From the NCBI RefSeq assembly GCF_003364255.1, contig NZ_NXLR01000008.1, forward strand, positions 18,029 through 82,028: a stretch of DNA of 64,000 bases, given 5' to 3'. Source of the DNA: Helicobacter marmotae. Lineage in GTDB: Bacteria > Campylobacterota > Campylobacteria > Campylobacterales > Helicobacteraceae. This document shows positions 47,401 to 56,590 of the stretch, piece by piece. The translations under genes and the position numbers were made by a program. The notes below the pieces were generated by a model. That model saw only the letters and a program-made list of their open reading frames with translations, made no database searches and was not told the DNA's origin. How positions within the stretch are numbered: the stretch's first letter is position 1; each line of letters starts with the position of its first letter.

Positions 47401-48261
47401 TTAAAGCATAATGATAATGTCATTATAAGCTGGGAGGAAGAAAAGCAAAAAGTGCATAACCACTGCGCCAAAAAGTATCGCATCAAGCCTATCAAGCACG
47501 CCTCCATGCCCGGGGAGTAAATGCCCGCTATCTTTCACACCCGCTTCGCGTTTAAGATAGCTCTCAAATAAATCGCCAAATACCGCACTTATGCTGACAA
47601 TAAGGCTAATAAAGAGTGAGGATAAAAAGCTCCCGCATGTGCCAATGCCTACAAGAGAGCCAAAGACCACTCCACAAATCACTCCACAAATCACCCCTTC
47701 GATAGTTTTTTTAGGTGAGGTAGCACAAAAGGGCGTTTTGCCAAAGGCTTTGCCCCCAAAATATGCACCGCTATCGGTAAAGGCTACGATTACAATAAGC
47801 CATACAATCACCCATATACTCGCCCCTGCTGCGTCTTTATAAAGAGCATAAATGCTTAAAAATGGCAAGAGTGGGTAGATAAAGGGAAGCAGGGCTTTAG
47901 GGGAGAGCTTTTTGCTATAGGCGATGTAGGAGGCATAGATAATGAGTAAAAAAAGTGCAGATTCAATAATGCGCCCATTGAAATATGCCAATATCCATGC
48001 ACATATCGTGGCGATGTAATAATGAGGAGCGGGGTTAAGATTATAGAGCAGAAGTGATTCTTGTATGGCTATGAGGGAGAGAATGGCTAGGACTATGCAC
48101 GTAAGCAGTGGAGAATTCACACTTAAGACAATAATAAGTAATGCAATTAAAATAAAGGCAGTGATAAATCTCGCCTTATCTGCTAAAAAGCGCATTTTGA
48201 TAGAATCTTTTATACGTGTTTTGAGTGGTGGGCTCTTTTGCTCATTTGAAGTATTGTCCAT
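47401..48261 (-). CDS. cdsA: Phosphatidate cytidylyltransferase (CDP-diglyceride synthase)
   Basis: A 286-residue polytopic membrane enzyme producing CDP-diacylglycerol for phospholipids. The cytoplasmic N-terminus is polar, followed by about seven membrane helices. The C-terminal CDP-alcohol-activating signature is VAFTDSGAYFGGKAFGKTPF and SPKKTIEGVICG, then DLFESYLKREAGVKDSG and PGHGGVLDRLD. It is the first gene of the cdsA-dxr-amidohydrolase run and 65 bases downstream of the glycosyltransferase. Confidence 0.93.
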   Translation of the reverse strand: MDNTSNEQKSPPLKTRIKDSIKMRFLADKARFITAFILIALLIIVLSVNSPLLTCIVLAILSLIAIQESLLLYNLNPAPHYYIATICAWILAYFNGRIIESALFLLIIYASYIAYSKKLSPKALLPFIYPLLPFLSIYALYKDAAGASIWVIVWLIVIVAFTDSGAYFGGKAFGKTPFCATSPKKTIEGVICGVICGVVFGSLVGIGTCGSFLSSLFISLIVSISAVFGDLFESYLKREAGVKDSGHLLPGHGGVLDRLDAILFGAVVMHFLLFFLPAYNDIIIML

Positions 48262-48326
48262 AACCTATCCTTTGCCTTATAAATATGTGCAAAGATTGTA
48301 GCATTAAAGTTTTTTAGATTCAATAT

Positions 48327-49097
48327 TTAAAGGGTTTGAAGGGAGGAGGTGAGCTTGTCTTTGAGTTGGGGGAAATGGGCAAAAATATTGGCAAGTTGAA
48401 TGTCATTATAGTTTTGCGTGTAATTTAGCTTATATAAAGGCTCGCCGCTATGTTCAAAGCCATTAAAGGTATTAAAATTATCTTGCACGACATTTATCTT
48501 GCTCCCGTGAAGCACAGCCATTGCCCAAAACCAAATATCATCAGCATGGGGGCAGAGCTCCATAAAGGTAGCAACATCTTGGACTTTTGCATGGAGACTC
48601 TTTGGAGGGTAAAGCACGCCCCCGCCCGTTGTGGGGAAGTTTAAAAATGAGGGCGTGGTTTGCGTATAAGATATGCAGGGAGTCCATTGTTTATAGGGGA
48701 GGAGGTGAGTAAGCTCATCAAAACGTATGCGATGGGCTCTATGGGCATGGATATAAGAGGGTTGTTGCTTATAGGCATAATAGAGCTTCTCAAGCCAAGT
48801 GTTAGGGTAGAGTGTGTCATCATCAGCGGTTATGAGAATTTCATTGGGGAATTCTCTTAGGGCGTAGATAAGCTTTTTATAGCTTCTTAAGTTTTCTTCT
48901 ACCCATTTAATTTCTAAGCCTAGCTTAAGGAAGCAAAGCAACGTTTTGGGGAGGGAGGAGTTGCGCTCGGGGAATTCTTGCACACTAAGATAGAGAATGA
49001 TTTTATCTGGCAAAAGCGTTTGATTAAAAAGCGAGTAGAGCACATGGTGGATAATGTGCATTCTTTTGGGATAGGAGGTGAGGGAGACAATAAGCAT
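48327..49097 (-). CDS. Glycosyltransferase-like protein, main body of a phase-variable gene
   Basis: A 256-residue product if translated from its own ATG at 49097. It opens MLIVSLTSYPKRMHI, the beta-strand/loop start of a GT-A-like family found in capsule and lipopolysaccharide loci. It then has LITADDDTLYPNTWLEKL, with a DDD metal-nucleotide motif, and CPHADDIWFW as a likely acceptor/catalytic block. On the minus strand the frame is open upstream, and a separate leader ORF (49252 onward) is joined to it through a G12 tract. With 12 G the leader is out of frame; 10 or 13 G would fuse them. It lies between nifU and cdsA; H. pylori has a slip-prone glycosyltransferase next to its dxr/cdsA genes as I recall. 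Likely target: surface glycan. Confidence 0.75.
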   Translation of the reverse strand: MLIVSLTSYPKRMHIIHHVLYSLFNQTLLPDKIILYLSVQEFPERNSSLPKTLLCFLKLGLEIKWVEENLRSYKKLIYALREFPNEILITADDDTLYPNTWLEKLYYAYKQQPSYIHAHRAHRIRFDELTHLLPYKQWTPCISYTQTTPSFLNFPTTGGGVLYPPKSLHAKVQDVATFMELCPHADDIWFWAMAVLHGSKINVVQDNFNTFNGFEHSGEPLYKLNYTQNYNDIQLANIFAHFPQLKDKLTSSLQTL

Positions 49098-49112
49098 AGG
49101 AGTGTGTTTATG

Positions 49113-49124
49113 CCCCCCCCCCCC
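49113..49124 (-). repeat. G12 homopolymer (phase-variation tract)
   Basis: Twelve consecutive C on the plus strand (G12 on the coding strand), encoding GGGG after HNKRIM in the leader ORF. It is the longest mononucleotide run in the window and lies exactly where the leader must join the glycosyltransferase body. Confidence 0.95.
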
Positions 49125-49252
49125 ATTATGCGCTTATTGTGAAGAAAATAGCGCATTTTAAGTCTAAAGAGACAAAGTTTGAACTCCTCTTGTAATGTAG
49201 CCAACTTGCTTTGGGCGCGTAAGAATATGTGAGAAGATTGTAAAAAACTCAT
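49125..49252 (-). other. Leader ORF of the phase-variable glycosyltransferase
   Basis: Reading from the ATG at 49252 (which overlaps the nifU stop as TAATG), the leader encodes about 43 residues (MSFLQSSHIFLRAQSK to MRYFLHNKRIM) before the G tract. In the current 12-G state the frame then runs on as nonsense to 48920. The distance from this ATG to the body ATG is 155 bases, so one more G or two fewer would bring them into frame. Confidence 0.65.
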
Positions 49253-50232
49253 TATATAGGGAGCACTCTTATATGAGAATCAAGCTGCTCTTGCAAGATG
49301 GATTCAATAGCATAGAGTGTCCCTGTAGCGCCACTCGCACAGCCACTGCACGCACCAAGATAGCGGATATATACATCAATAAAGCCATCACTTGTGTCTT
49401 TAATATCAAGTATCTCCATATCGCCTCCATCCATCATCAGCATAGGGCGAATGTGCTCATCAATAATCTTATCAATGCTTTTGACCTTTTGTACCATAGT
49501 CATTTCTTTAAATGCTAGATTCCCTGCCTCACTTTTTTGTGCTACATTTTTGAGGGTTTCACTCTCCATTTGCTGGCGTACTTCTGTGAGAATATCTACC
49601 AAATAATATTCTCTCTTCTCATGCCCACCGGGTTTTACGCAGCTTTTACAGAATGCCCCTGCTTTTGTGTAATTGGTGATTTCTTCTACGCTTTTTAAGT
49701 CATTGAGTTTGATAACTTCCTTAATCGTAGAGAGGCTTACTCTCGCACATTCACATACGATAATTTCATCTTCGAAATCTTCTGCATTTTTCCCTAAATA
49801 AATCCCCGCAGCCTTTTTAATGACATCATACGCCATAACCGAGCAGTGCATTTTCTGCCCCGGTACAGCAGGGGTATCGGGGTCATCACGCAAGGCATGC
49901 TCGACATCAAGGTTTGTAATCTTTACTGCATCTTGCACCTTTTTACCAAGGCAAAGCTCTACCATCATATCACTACTTGCTATAGCCGTACCGCAGCCAA
50001 AGCTTTTAAATTTAGCATCAATGATTCTATCATCTTTATCAACTAGCCAATACAAGCGCACAGCGTCCCCGCATGATTCTGCACCATAATCAGCGACAAT
50101 AAGTTTCGCGCCTCTTTGGTCTGCGTCTTTTTGTGTCAAAACCCCTAAATGTGTGGGGTTGTCCATTCTCTCACTTACTTTATTTGAGTAGGCGTCCCAA
50201 AGTGCGCCACCGATTAAGTCATTCTTTGCCAT
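49252..50232 (-). CDS. nifU: NifU-type Fe-S cluster scaffold
   Basis: A 326-residue full-length NifU with three parts. The N-terminal IscU-like scaffold (1-125) has cysteines in AESCGDAV, FGCGTAIAS and MHCSVMAYD. The central [2Fe-2S] ferredoxin-like domain has VCECARV and KAGAFCKSCVKPGG. The C-terminal NfU domain has RYLGACSGCASGATGTLY. In Helicobacter, NifU with NifS is the main system for building Fe-S clusters, not a nitrogen-fixation trait. It is 21 bases downstream of nifS; AAAGGAAAG precedes its start. Confidence 0.95.
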   Translation of the reverse strand: MAKNDLIGGALWDAYSNKVSERMDNPTHLGVLTQKDADQRGAKLIVADYGAESCGDAVRLYWLVDKDDRIIDAKFKSFGCGTAIASSDMMVELCLGKKVQDAVKITNLDVEHALRDDPDTPAVPGQKMHCSVMAYDVIKKAAGIYLGKNAEDFEDEIIVCECARVSLSTIKEVIKLNDLKSVEEITNYTKAGAFCKSCVKPGGHEKREYYLVDILTEVRQQMESETLKNVAQKSEAGNLAFKEMTMVQKVKSIDKIIDEHIRPMLMMDGGDMEILDIKDTSDGFIDVYIRYLGACSGCASGATGTLYAIESILQEQLDSHIRVLPI

Positions 50233-50253
50233 TTTCTTTCCTTTGTTGTTAGT

Positions 50254-51423
<1,170 letters not shown>

Positions 51424-51492
51424 TTAAGCTCCTCTGTTTTGTGTTTGATTTGATAAAAAGTAAAATTTATTTTAACTTTACTGCAAAAGCGC

Positions 51493-51528
51493 TAGAATCT
51501 ATCATATTATGGTTAATAATAGATTCTA
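51493..51528 (-). terminator. Inverted repeat between fliI and nifS
   Basis: TAGAATCTAT pairs perfectly with ATAGATTCTA (10 bases each, 16-base loop), starting right after the fliI stop and followed on the minus strand by GCGCTTTTGC. Most likely the fliI terminator; it also lies about 75-110 bases upstream of the nifS start and could be an operator. Confidence 0.5.
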
Positions 51529-52905
51529 TTAGCTCATAATGCCCAAAAGTTCTTGCAATGAAGTTTCAAATGTGCATACCTCATCTAGCTCTTGTTTTAA
51601 AAATGCTTCCATAAGCGGACGTTTGGTAATGGCTTCATCAAGCTCTGGGTCTGTGCCCTTTTGATACGCCCCAATACGCACAAGGACTTCATTTTCTTTA
51701 ATAAGCGAATACAATCGCCGAAATTTGCGTACAGCTTGGAGATGCTCCGGTGTGATAATATCATTCATAATCCGTGAGGCAGAGCTTAGGATATTAATAG
51801 GTGGGTAAATGCCCATATCAGTAAGCTCACGATTAAGCACGATATGCCCATCAAGGATAGAGCGGCTTTGGTCTGCAATCGGGTCGCTTAAGTCATCCCC
51901 CTCCACAAGTACGGTGAAAAAAGCAGTAATTGAGCCAATACCATCTTCTTTACCGGCACGTTCCATGAGTTGGGGAAGCAAAGTAAGCGTAGAGGGAGGG
52001 TAGCCCTTGCTTGTGGGCGGCTCCCCTAAGGCTAAGCCTATTTCTCGCTGAGCCATAGCAAAACGTGTAATAGAATCCATAATAAAAAGCACATCATTGC
52101 CACGTGATTTAAAATGCTCTGCAATAGCCATTGCGCTAAAAGCGCCATATTTACGCATAAGCGGGGAGTCATCACTGGTAGCTACGACAAGAATAGTGTT
52201 TGTGAGATCATCATTGAGATTTTTATGTATAAATTCAGGCACTTCCCTCCCTCTCTCCCCAATAAGGGCTATCACCTTAATAGGTGCTTTTGAGCCACGC
52301 ACGATCATACCCATAAGGGTAGATTTCCCCACGCCAGAACCAGCAAAGATACCCATTTTCTGCCCTTTACCACAAGTGAGAATGCCATCAATAGACTTCA
52401 CTCCCACTTCAAATACTTCATTAATTAAGCCACGTTTGAGTGCATCTATAGGAGGGCGCATAAGCGATATATTTGTATCAGCCTTGATTTCACCTTGATT
52501 ATCAATAGGCTTACCTAGTGGATTGATTACTCGTCCAAGCATTGCCTCTCCTATGGGGATTTGCAAGCCACGATTAAGAATCTCCACCCTATCGCCACAT
52601 TTATGCCCCTCTACGAACGAGAAAGGGCTAATAAAAAAATGCTCCCCCTCAATGCCTATGACCATACCTAAACTTTGCACAGGCTGGCATGATAGGGGCA
52701 TTTCATCATCTATAGGGATATATTCTTGTGTGTTTTGTGTGTTTGAGGGGGGAGTGTGCTGGGGGAGGATTTTCACAATATCGCCCACAGAGGGCTTCAC
52801 GCCATTTGCCACAAGCATATTTTGCATAACTTTAGTGAGAAGTCCATAGCTTGGGGAGAGGTTGATATTATTTTGAAGTTTTTGCTTGATTTGGGATAAT
52901 GGCAT
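51529..52905 (-). CDS. fliI: Flagellar export ATPase FliI
   Basis: A 458-residue hexameric ATPase of the flagellar type III export apparatus. Walker A is GIFAGSGVGKST, Walker B DVLFIMDSITRFA, with ALIGERGREVPEF and GYPPSTLTLLPQLMERAG. It seems somewhat longer than typical FliI; the extra residues fall in a Pro/Asn/Gln-rich stretch at about 48-70 (QHTPPSNTQNTQEY) in the N-terminal domain. It is alone on the minus strand, divergent from tig, with overlapping promoters. Confidence 0.95.
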   Translation of the reverse strand: MPLSQIKQKLQNNINLSPSYGLLTKVMQNMLVANGVKPSVGDIVKILPQHTPPSNTQNTQEYIPIDDEMPLSCQPVQSLGMVIGIEGEHFFISPFSFVEGHKCGDRVEILNRGLQIPIGEAMLGRVINPLGKPIDNQGEIKADTNISLMRPPIDALKRGLINEVFEVGVKSIDGILTCGKGQKMGIFAGSGVGKSTLMGMIVRGSKAPIKVIALIGERGREVPEFIHKNLNDDLTNTILVVATSDDSPLMRKYGAFSAMAIAEHFKSRGNDVLFIMDSITRFAMAQREIGLALGEPPTSKGYPPSTLTLLPQLMERAGKEDGIGSITAFFTVLVEGDDLSDPIADQSRSILDGHIVLNRELTDMGIYPPINILSSASRIMNDIITPEHLQAVRKFRRLYSLIKENEVLVRIGAYQKGTDPELDEAITKRPLMEAFLKQELDEVCTFETSLQELLGIMS

Positions 52906-52932
52906 ATATGAAACCTACTTTTAAGATTTTTT

Positions 52933-52942
52933 ATTATAGAAT
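52933..52942. promoter_or_regulatory. Overlapping divergent -10 boxes for fliI and tig
   Basis: ATTATA at 52933-52938 reads TATAAT on the minus strand, 28-33 bases before fliI. TAGAAT at 52937-52942 on the plus strand is 37 bases before tig. They overlap by two bases, so use of one probably excludes the other. Confidence 0.45.
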
Positions 52943-52978
52943 ACCCAATTATACTTTTTTATTTCATTAAGGAACGCC

Positions 52979-54319
52979 ATGAATTTCACGACAAAACGCA
53001 CAGACAACGCTAATGCAAGCATTAGTGGTCATATTACACTCAAAACACTCCAAGAGAAGATTGATAAGGTTATTAAAAAAATTGCCAAGAGTGCGAAGAT
53101 CGATGGTTTTAGAAAAGGCAAGGTCCCCACGCAGGTGATTAAAACACGATATAAAGAGCAAGTCGAGCAAGACGCACAACAAGAGGCGATAGAGGATTTA
53201 CTGCAATTGGCATTAAAGGAATTGGGTATTGCCCCAAATGAGCTTATTGGTAGTCCGATGATTGTCAAATTTGACAAGCTTGATGATAAAATTGAGCTTG
53301 AAATTAAAGTGAGCATTACGCCATCATTTGTGCTTGATAAAGTCGAAGAATATGTCCCAGAAGTGAAGCTTAAAAACATTACGAAAGCTCAAATTGATAA
53401 ACGTTTGGAAGAAATGGCTAAAAACCGCGCAAACTTAAGTGAGATTACAGAAGATAGAGCTTTGCAAAAAGATGATACCGCAAATATTGACTTCGAAGGT
53501 TTCATTGAAGGCAAGGCATTTGAGGGAGGCAAGGGCGAGAACTTTAATTTACTTATTGGCTCAAATCAATTTATCCCCGGCTTTGAAGATGCGCTTATTG
53601 GTATGAAAAAAGGCGAGAAAAGAACCATTAAAGTAACTTTCCCTACAGATTATCAAGCCCCACATTTAGCGGGGAAAGAGGCGAGCTTTGATGTGAGTTT
53701 GCATAAGATTTTAAAAAGAGATATACCGGTGATAGATGATGCGTTTGCAAAGAGTGTAGCAGGGGAAGAAGCCACTCTTCAAACGCTAAAAGATATGACA
53801 AAAGCCCAGCTTGAAATGGAGCAGAAAAATGAGCTTTATAATAAGGAATTAAAAGAAAAGCTTATAGAGACATTACTTAGCAATGTGTGCTTTGACTTGC
53901 CTGAACTCATTGTAGAGCAAGAAATGGATATTTTATTTAGAAATGCCCTAACTAAACTCGCACCAGAGGAGTTTGAAAAGCTAAAAGACAATCAAGATGA
54001 GGCAAAAAAGCAGCGTGAATTGCAACGAAATGAAGCCCAAAGAAGTGTGCAAATTACATTTATTATGGACGCTTTGGCGAAAAAATACAATATTAAAATT
54101 GATGATAATGAAGTCTTGCAGACTATTTATTATGAATCTATGATGATGGGGCAAGACCCACGTGCTATTTTGGAGCATTATCAAAAGAACAATCTTCTCC
54201 CTGCTATTAAAATGACTATGATTGAAGATAGGGTATTGCAGTATTTGCTTGATCAAAAGTTTGAGGCTTCTAAAAATGTAAAAGAGAAACCTAGTAGCAA
54301 ATCTTCCAAGGAGGCATAA
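52979..54319 (+). CDS. tig: Trigger factor
   Basis: A 446-residue ribosome-associated chaperone and peptidyl-prolyl isomerase. The ribosome-binding signature GFRKGKVP is at about residues 42-49 in the N-terminal domain. The FKBP-type domain (about 150-235) has FEGFIEGKAFEGG and LIGSNQFIPGFEDALIGM, followed by the helical C-terminal cradle. AAGGAA precedes the ATG. The stop directly abuts clpP, the usual tig-clpP pairing. Confidence 0.96.
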   Translation: MNFTTKRTDNANASISGHITLKTLQEKIDKVIKKIAKSAKIDGFRKGKVPTQVIKTRYKEQVEQDAQQEAIEDLLQLALKELGIAPNELIGSPMIVKFDKLDDKIELEIKVSITPSFVLDKVEEYVPEVKLKNITKAQIDKRLEEMAKNRANLSEITEDRALQKDDTANIDFEGFIEGKAFEGGKGENFNLLIGSNQFIPGFEDALIGMKKGEKRTIKVTFPTDYQAPHLAGKEASFDVSLHKILKRDIPVIDDAFAKSVAGEEATLQTLKDMTKAQLEMEQKNELYNKELKEKLIETLLSNVCFDLPELIVEQEMDILFRNALTKLAPEEFEKLKDNQDEAKKQRELQRNEAQRSVQITFIMDALAKKYNIKIDDNEVLQTIYYESMMMGQDPRAILEHYQKNNLLPAIKMTMIEDRVLQYLLDQKFEASKNVKEKPSSKSSKEA

Positions 54320-54910
54320 ATGAGTAGCTATATTCCTTATGTTATTGAGCGCACGGGGAGGGGCGAACGTAGCTATGATATTTATTCGCGTTTGCTCAAA
54401 GACCGCATTATTTTGCTAAGCGGTGAGATTAATGACCATGTGGCTTCTTCTATCGTGGCACAACTCCTTTTTTTAGAAGCTGAGGATCCCGAAAAAGATA
54501 TTAACTTTTATATTAATTCCCCCGGTGGGGTGATTACAAGTGCTTTTAGCATTTATGATACGATGAATTATATCCGCTCAGATATAAGCACTATTTGCAT
54601 AGGGCAGGCTGCGTCTGCGGGGGCATTTCTCCTTAGCTCCGGCACAAAGGGAAAACGTTTTTCCCTGCCAAATTCACGCATTATGATACATCAGCCTTTA
54701 GGGGGAGCACAGGGGCAAGCTACGGATATTGAGATACAAGCCAAAGAAATTTTGCGTTTGAAAAAGACTCTAAATGAAATTATGGCAGAAAACACCGGGC
54801 AAAGTGTAGAGAAAATTAGCCTTGATACAGATAGGGACTTTTTTATGAGTGGAGAAGAGGCGAAGGCGTATGGGTTAATTGATGAGATTCTAACAAAAAG
54901 CTTGAAGTAA
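54320..54910 (+). CDS. clpP: ATP-dependent Clp protease proteolytic subunit
   Basis: A 196-residue serine peptidase forming the 14-subunit chamber that works with ClpX/ClpA. The catalytic triad is evident: S in [11 protein letters not shown] (about 97), H in [10 protein letters not shown] (about 122) and D in DTDRDFFMS (about 171). [16 protein letters not shown] is the oxyanion region. It starts directly after the tig stop with AAGGAGG in the tig 3' end. Confidence 0.97.
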   Translation: MSSYIPYVIERTGRGERSYDIYSRLLKDRIILLSGEINDHVASSIVAQLLFLEAEDPEKDINFYINSPGGVITSAFSIYDTMNYIRSDISTICIGQAASAGAFLLSSGTKGKRFSLPNSRIMIHQPLGGAQGQATDIEIQAKEILRLKKTLNEIMAENTGQSVEKISLDTDRDFFMSGEEAKAYGLIDEILTKSLK

Positions 54911-54950
54911 TAATACAAGTAACAATAAATGAATATGTGGAGAGATGTGC

Positions 54951-56099
54951 ATGGATTTTGGTGACTTAGACTTAGATATTGGCAATAATGATTTTTTTGG
55001 GAATCTTGAGAGCACAGAGGGAAGTAATAAGAAACAATCAACCACCGCCTCTCAAAATGCGACAGATACTACCCAAAAACTTAGTTCCATATCCAAGCAG
55101 GCATTGCAGGCACTTGAGAAAGATGATATTCTCCCCCTGCCTGAAAATTTTGAAGCTTATTTTGAAAAAACATTACTTCAAGAGCAAGATGAGGGCATAC
55201 GAGAAAAGATAAAAGCAATGGTTGATAGCGCTCATAATGACACTCGTTTGATTGCGCTTGAAAAGGCATTTAATGATAATTTTGCTACCTTAAGAAATAT
55301 CTTAGAGCATTTGCTTACACTCTGCAAGCAAATGTCTGCTATGGAAAGTAATACCAATAAGCGTCTTGCTGAAATTAGCACCATCACCAATCCCCTAGGC
55401 GTGCAAAATGCCCTCAAAGTGCTTGTAAATGAAATAAGAGGCTTTCATAAAGAGTTTGTAACGCAAGCTGATATTATCTCCCGCGCTTACCGCGATATGC
55501 ACGCTCAGTCTTCTATTGCAAAATCTGGTGCTACATACGATACCACGCTTGGCGTTCATACGCGCTCATTTTTAATTCACGCCCTTGAGCTTGAGTGCAA
55601 AAATGGTAAAGACTTCCCTAGACATTGTGCTCTTGTGGTTTTTGCTCCAGCAAAAGAGCTTGCCTCACAGCTTAATGAGCAAAGCAAGCTTGTAATAGCA
55701 TTTAAGAATATTGCTAAAGTGGTATCAAAAAATGTCGGTTCAAAGGATATTGTCTCATATTTAGGAGGCGGGCGCTTTGGGGCATTGCTTAAGAATGTGC
55801 AAGCAGAGGGGGCGATTGCCTTATGTGAAGAAGTGATAAAAAAATGCAAAGGCACGAATATTTTTATCGGTGATACAGAATTGCAGCTACATATTGTAAT
55901 GGGCGGAGTGGTGCTTGATATTGAGAAAACCCCAGATGTAATGCTCCAAGAGGCAAAAGAGCAACTTCAAAAGGCATTTGAAGAAGACAAATCGCTCCAG
56001 TTTGCCGCAGCACAAGAGAAGCCCCAAGCTAAAGAGGGCGATGATTTTGAAATACCCGGAGATGACCTTGGCGACCTTAGCGATTTTGACTTATCCTAA
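54951..56099 (+). CDS. Degenerate GGDEF-domain protein (paralogue B)
   Basis: A 382-residue cytoplasmic protein. I use the ATG at 54951 because GGAGAG is six bases upstream; the in-frame ATG at 54945 touches that site. Domains: an acidic N-terminus ([16 protein letters not shown]) and a Ser/Thr-rich linker; a helical region with [12 protein letters not shown] at about residues 60-71; a coiled-coil stretch (about 105-190); and a GGDEF-like domain (about 195-355) in which the active motif is GGGRFG. With D and E lost it should not make c-di-GMP. The tail is again acidic ([20 protein letters not shown]), mirroring the N-terminus. It sits between clpP and def, overlapping def by 32 bases. It shares architecture with the protein at 856-1893. 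Confidence 0.65.
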   Translation: MDFGDLDLDIGNNDFFGNLESTEGSNKKQSTTASQNATDTTQKLSSISKQALQALEKDDILPLPENFEAYFEKTLLQEQDEGIREKIKAMVDSAHNDTRLIALEKAFNDNFATLRNILEHLLTLCKQMSAMESNTNKRLAEISTITNPLGVQNALKVLVNEIRGFHKEFVTQADIISRAYRDMHAQSSIAKSGATYDTTLGVHTRSFLIHALELECKNGKDFPRHCALVVFAPAKELASQLNEQSKLVIAFKNIAKVVSKNVGSKDIVSYLGGGRFGALLKNVQAEGAIALCEEVIKKCKGTNIFIGDTELQLHIVMGGVVLDIEKTPDVMLQEAKEQLQKAFEEDKSLQFAAAQEKPQAKEGDDFEIPGDDLGDLSDFDLS

Positions 56100-56589
56100 T
56101 CCAAAATTGAGGGAAAAGTCTAAAGTAGTTGAAATATTTGATGAGAAGCTTCATCAATTCCTTGATGATATGTATGATACGATGATGGCACGCAAGGGCG
56201 TGGGACTGGCTGCTATCCAAGTAGGAGAGGCAAAGCGGATTTTGATTATTAATATTCCGCGAGAAGAGGATAATTTGCAACATAAAGAAGATTTGCTTGA
56301 GATTATTAACCCTGTCTTTTTAACCCAAGAAGAAAGCATAGAATGGGAGGAGGGCTGCCTTTCTGTGCCAGATTTTTATGAGAATATTAAACGATTTAAT
56401 AAAGTTTCTATCAGCTATAAAGACCGCTATGGGAATGATAAGATTCTCAAGGCAGATGGGTTTTTGGCAGTGGCTATTCAGCATGAGATTGACCATTTAA
56501 ATGGCGTGCTCTTTGTCGATAAGCTGCCTATTTTGAGACGTAAAAAGTTTGAAAAAGAATTAAAAAAATGCAAAAACCCCAAGGATTGA
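56068..56589 (+). CDS. def: Peptide deformylase
   Basis: A 173-residue metalloenzyme removing the formyl group from nascent proteins. Motif 1 [10 protein letters not shown], motif 2 EEGCLSVP (metal-ligand Cys) and motif 3 QHEIDHLNG (metal-ligand His and catalytic Glu). I choose the TTG at 56068, which gives [18 protein letters not shown] and has GGAG six bases upstream. The ATG at 56062 touches the GGAG, and still longer frames contain sequence of the overlapping upstream gene. It follows clpP and the GGDEF-like gene, and comM starts two bases after its stop. Confidence 0.94.
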   Translation: MATLAILTYPNPKLREKSKVVEIFDEKLHQFLDDMYDTMMARKGVGLAAIQVGEAKRILIINIPREEDNLQHKEDLLEIINPVFLTQEESIEWEEGCLSVPDFYENIKRFNKVSISYKDRYGNDKILKADGFLAVAIQHEIDHLNGVLFVDKLPILRRKKFEKELKKCKNPKD

Positions 56590-56590
56590 T

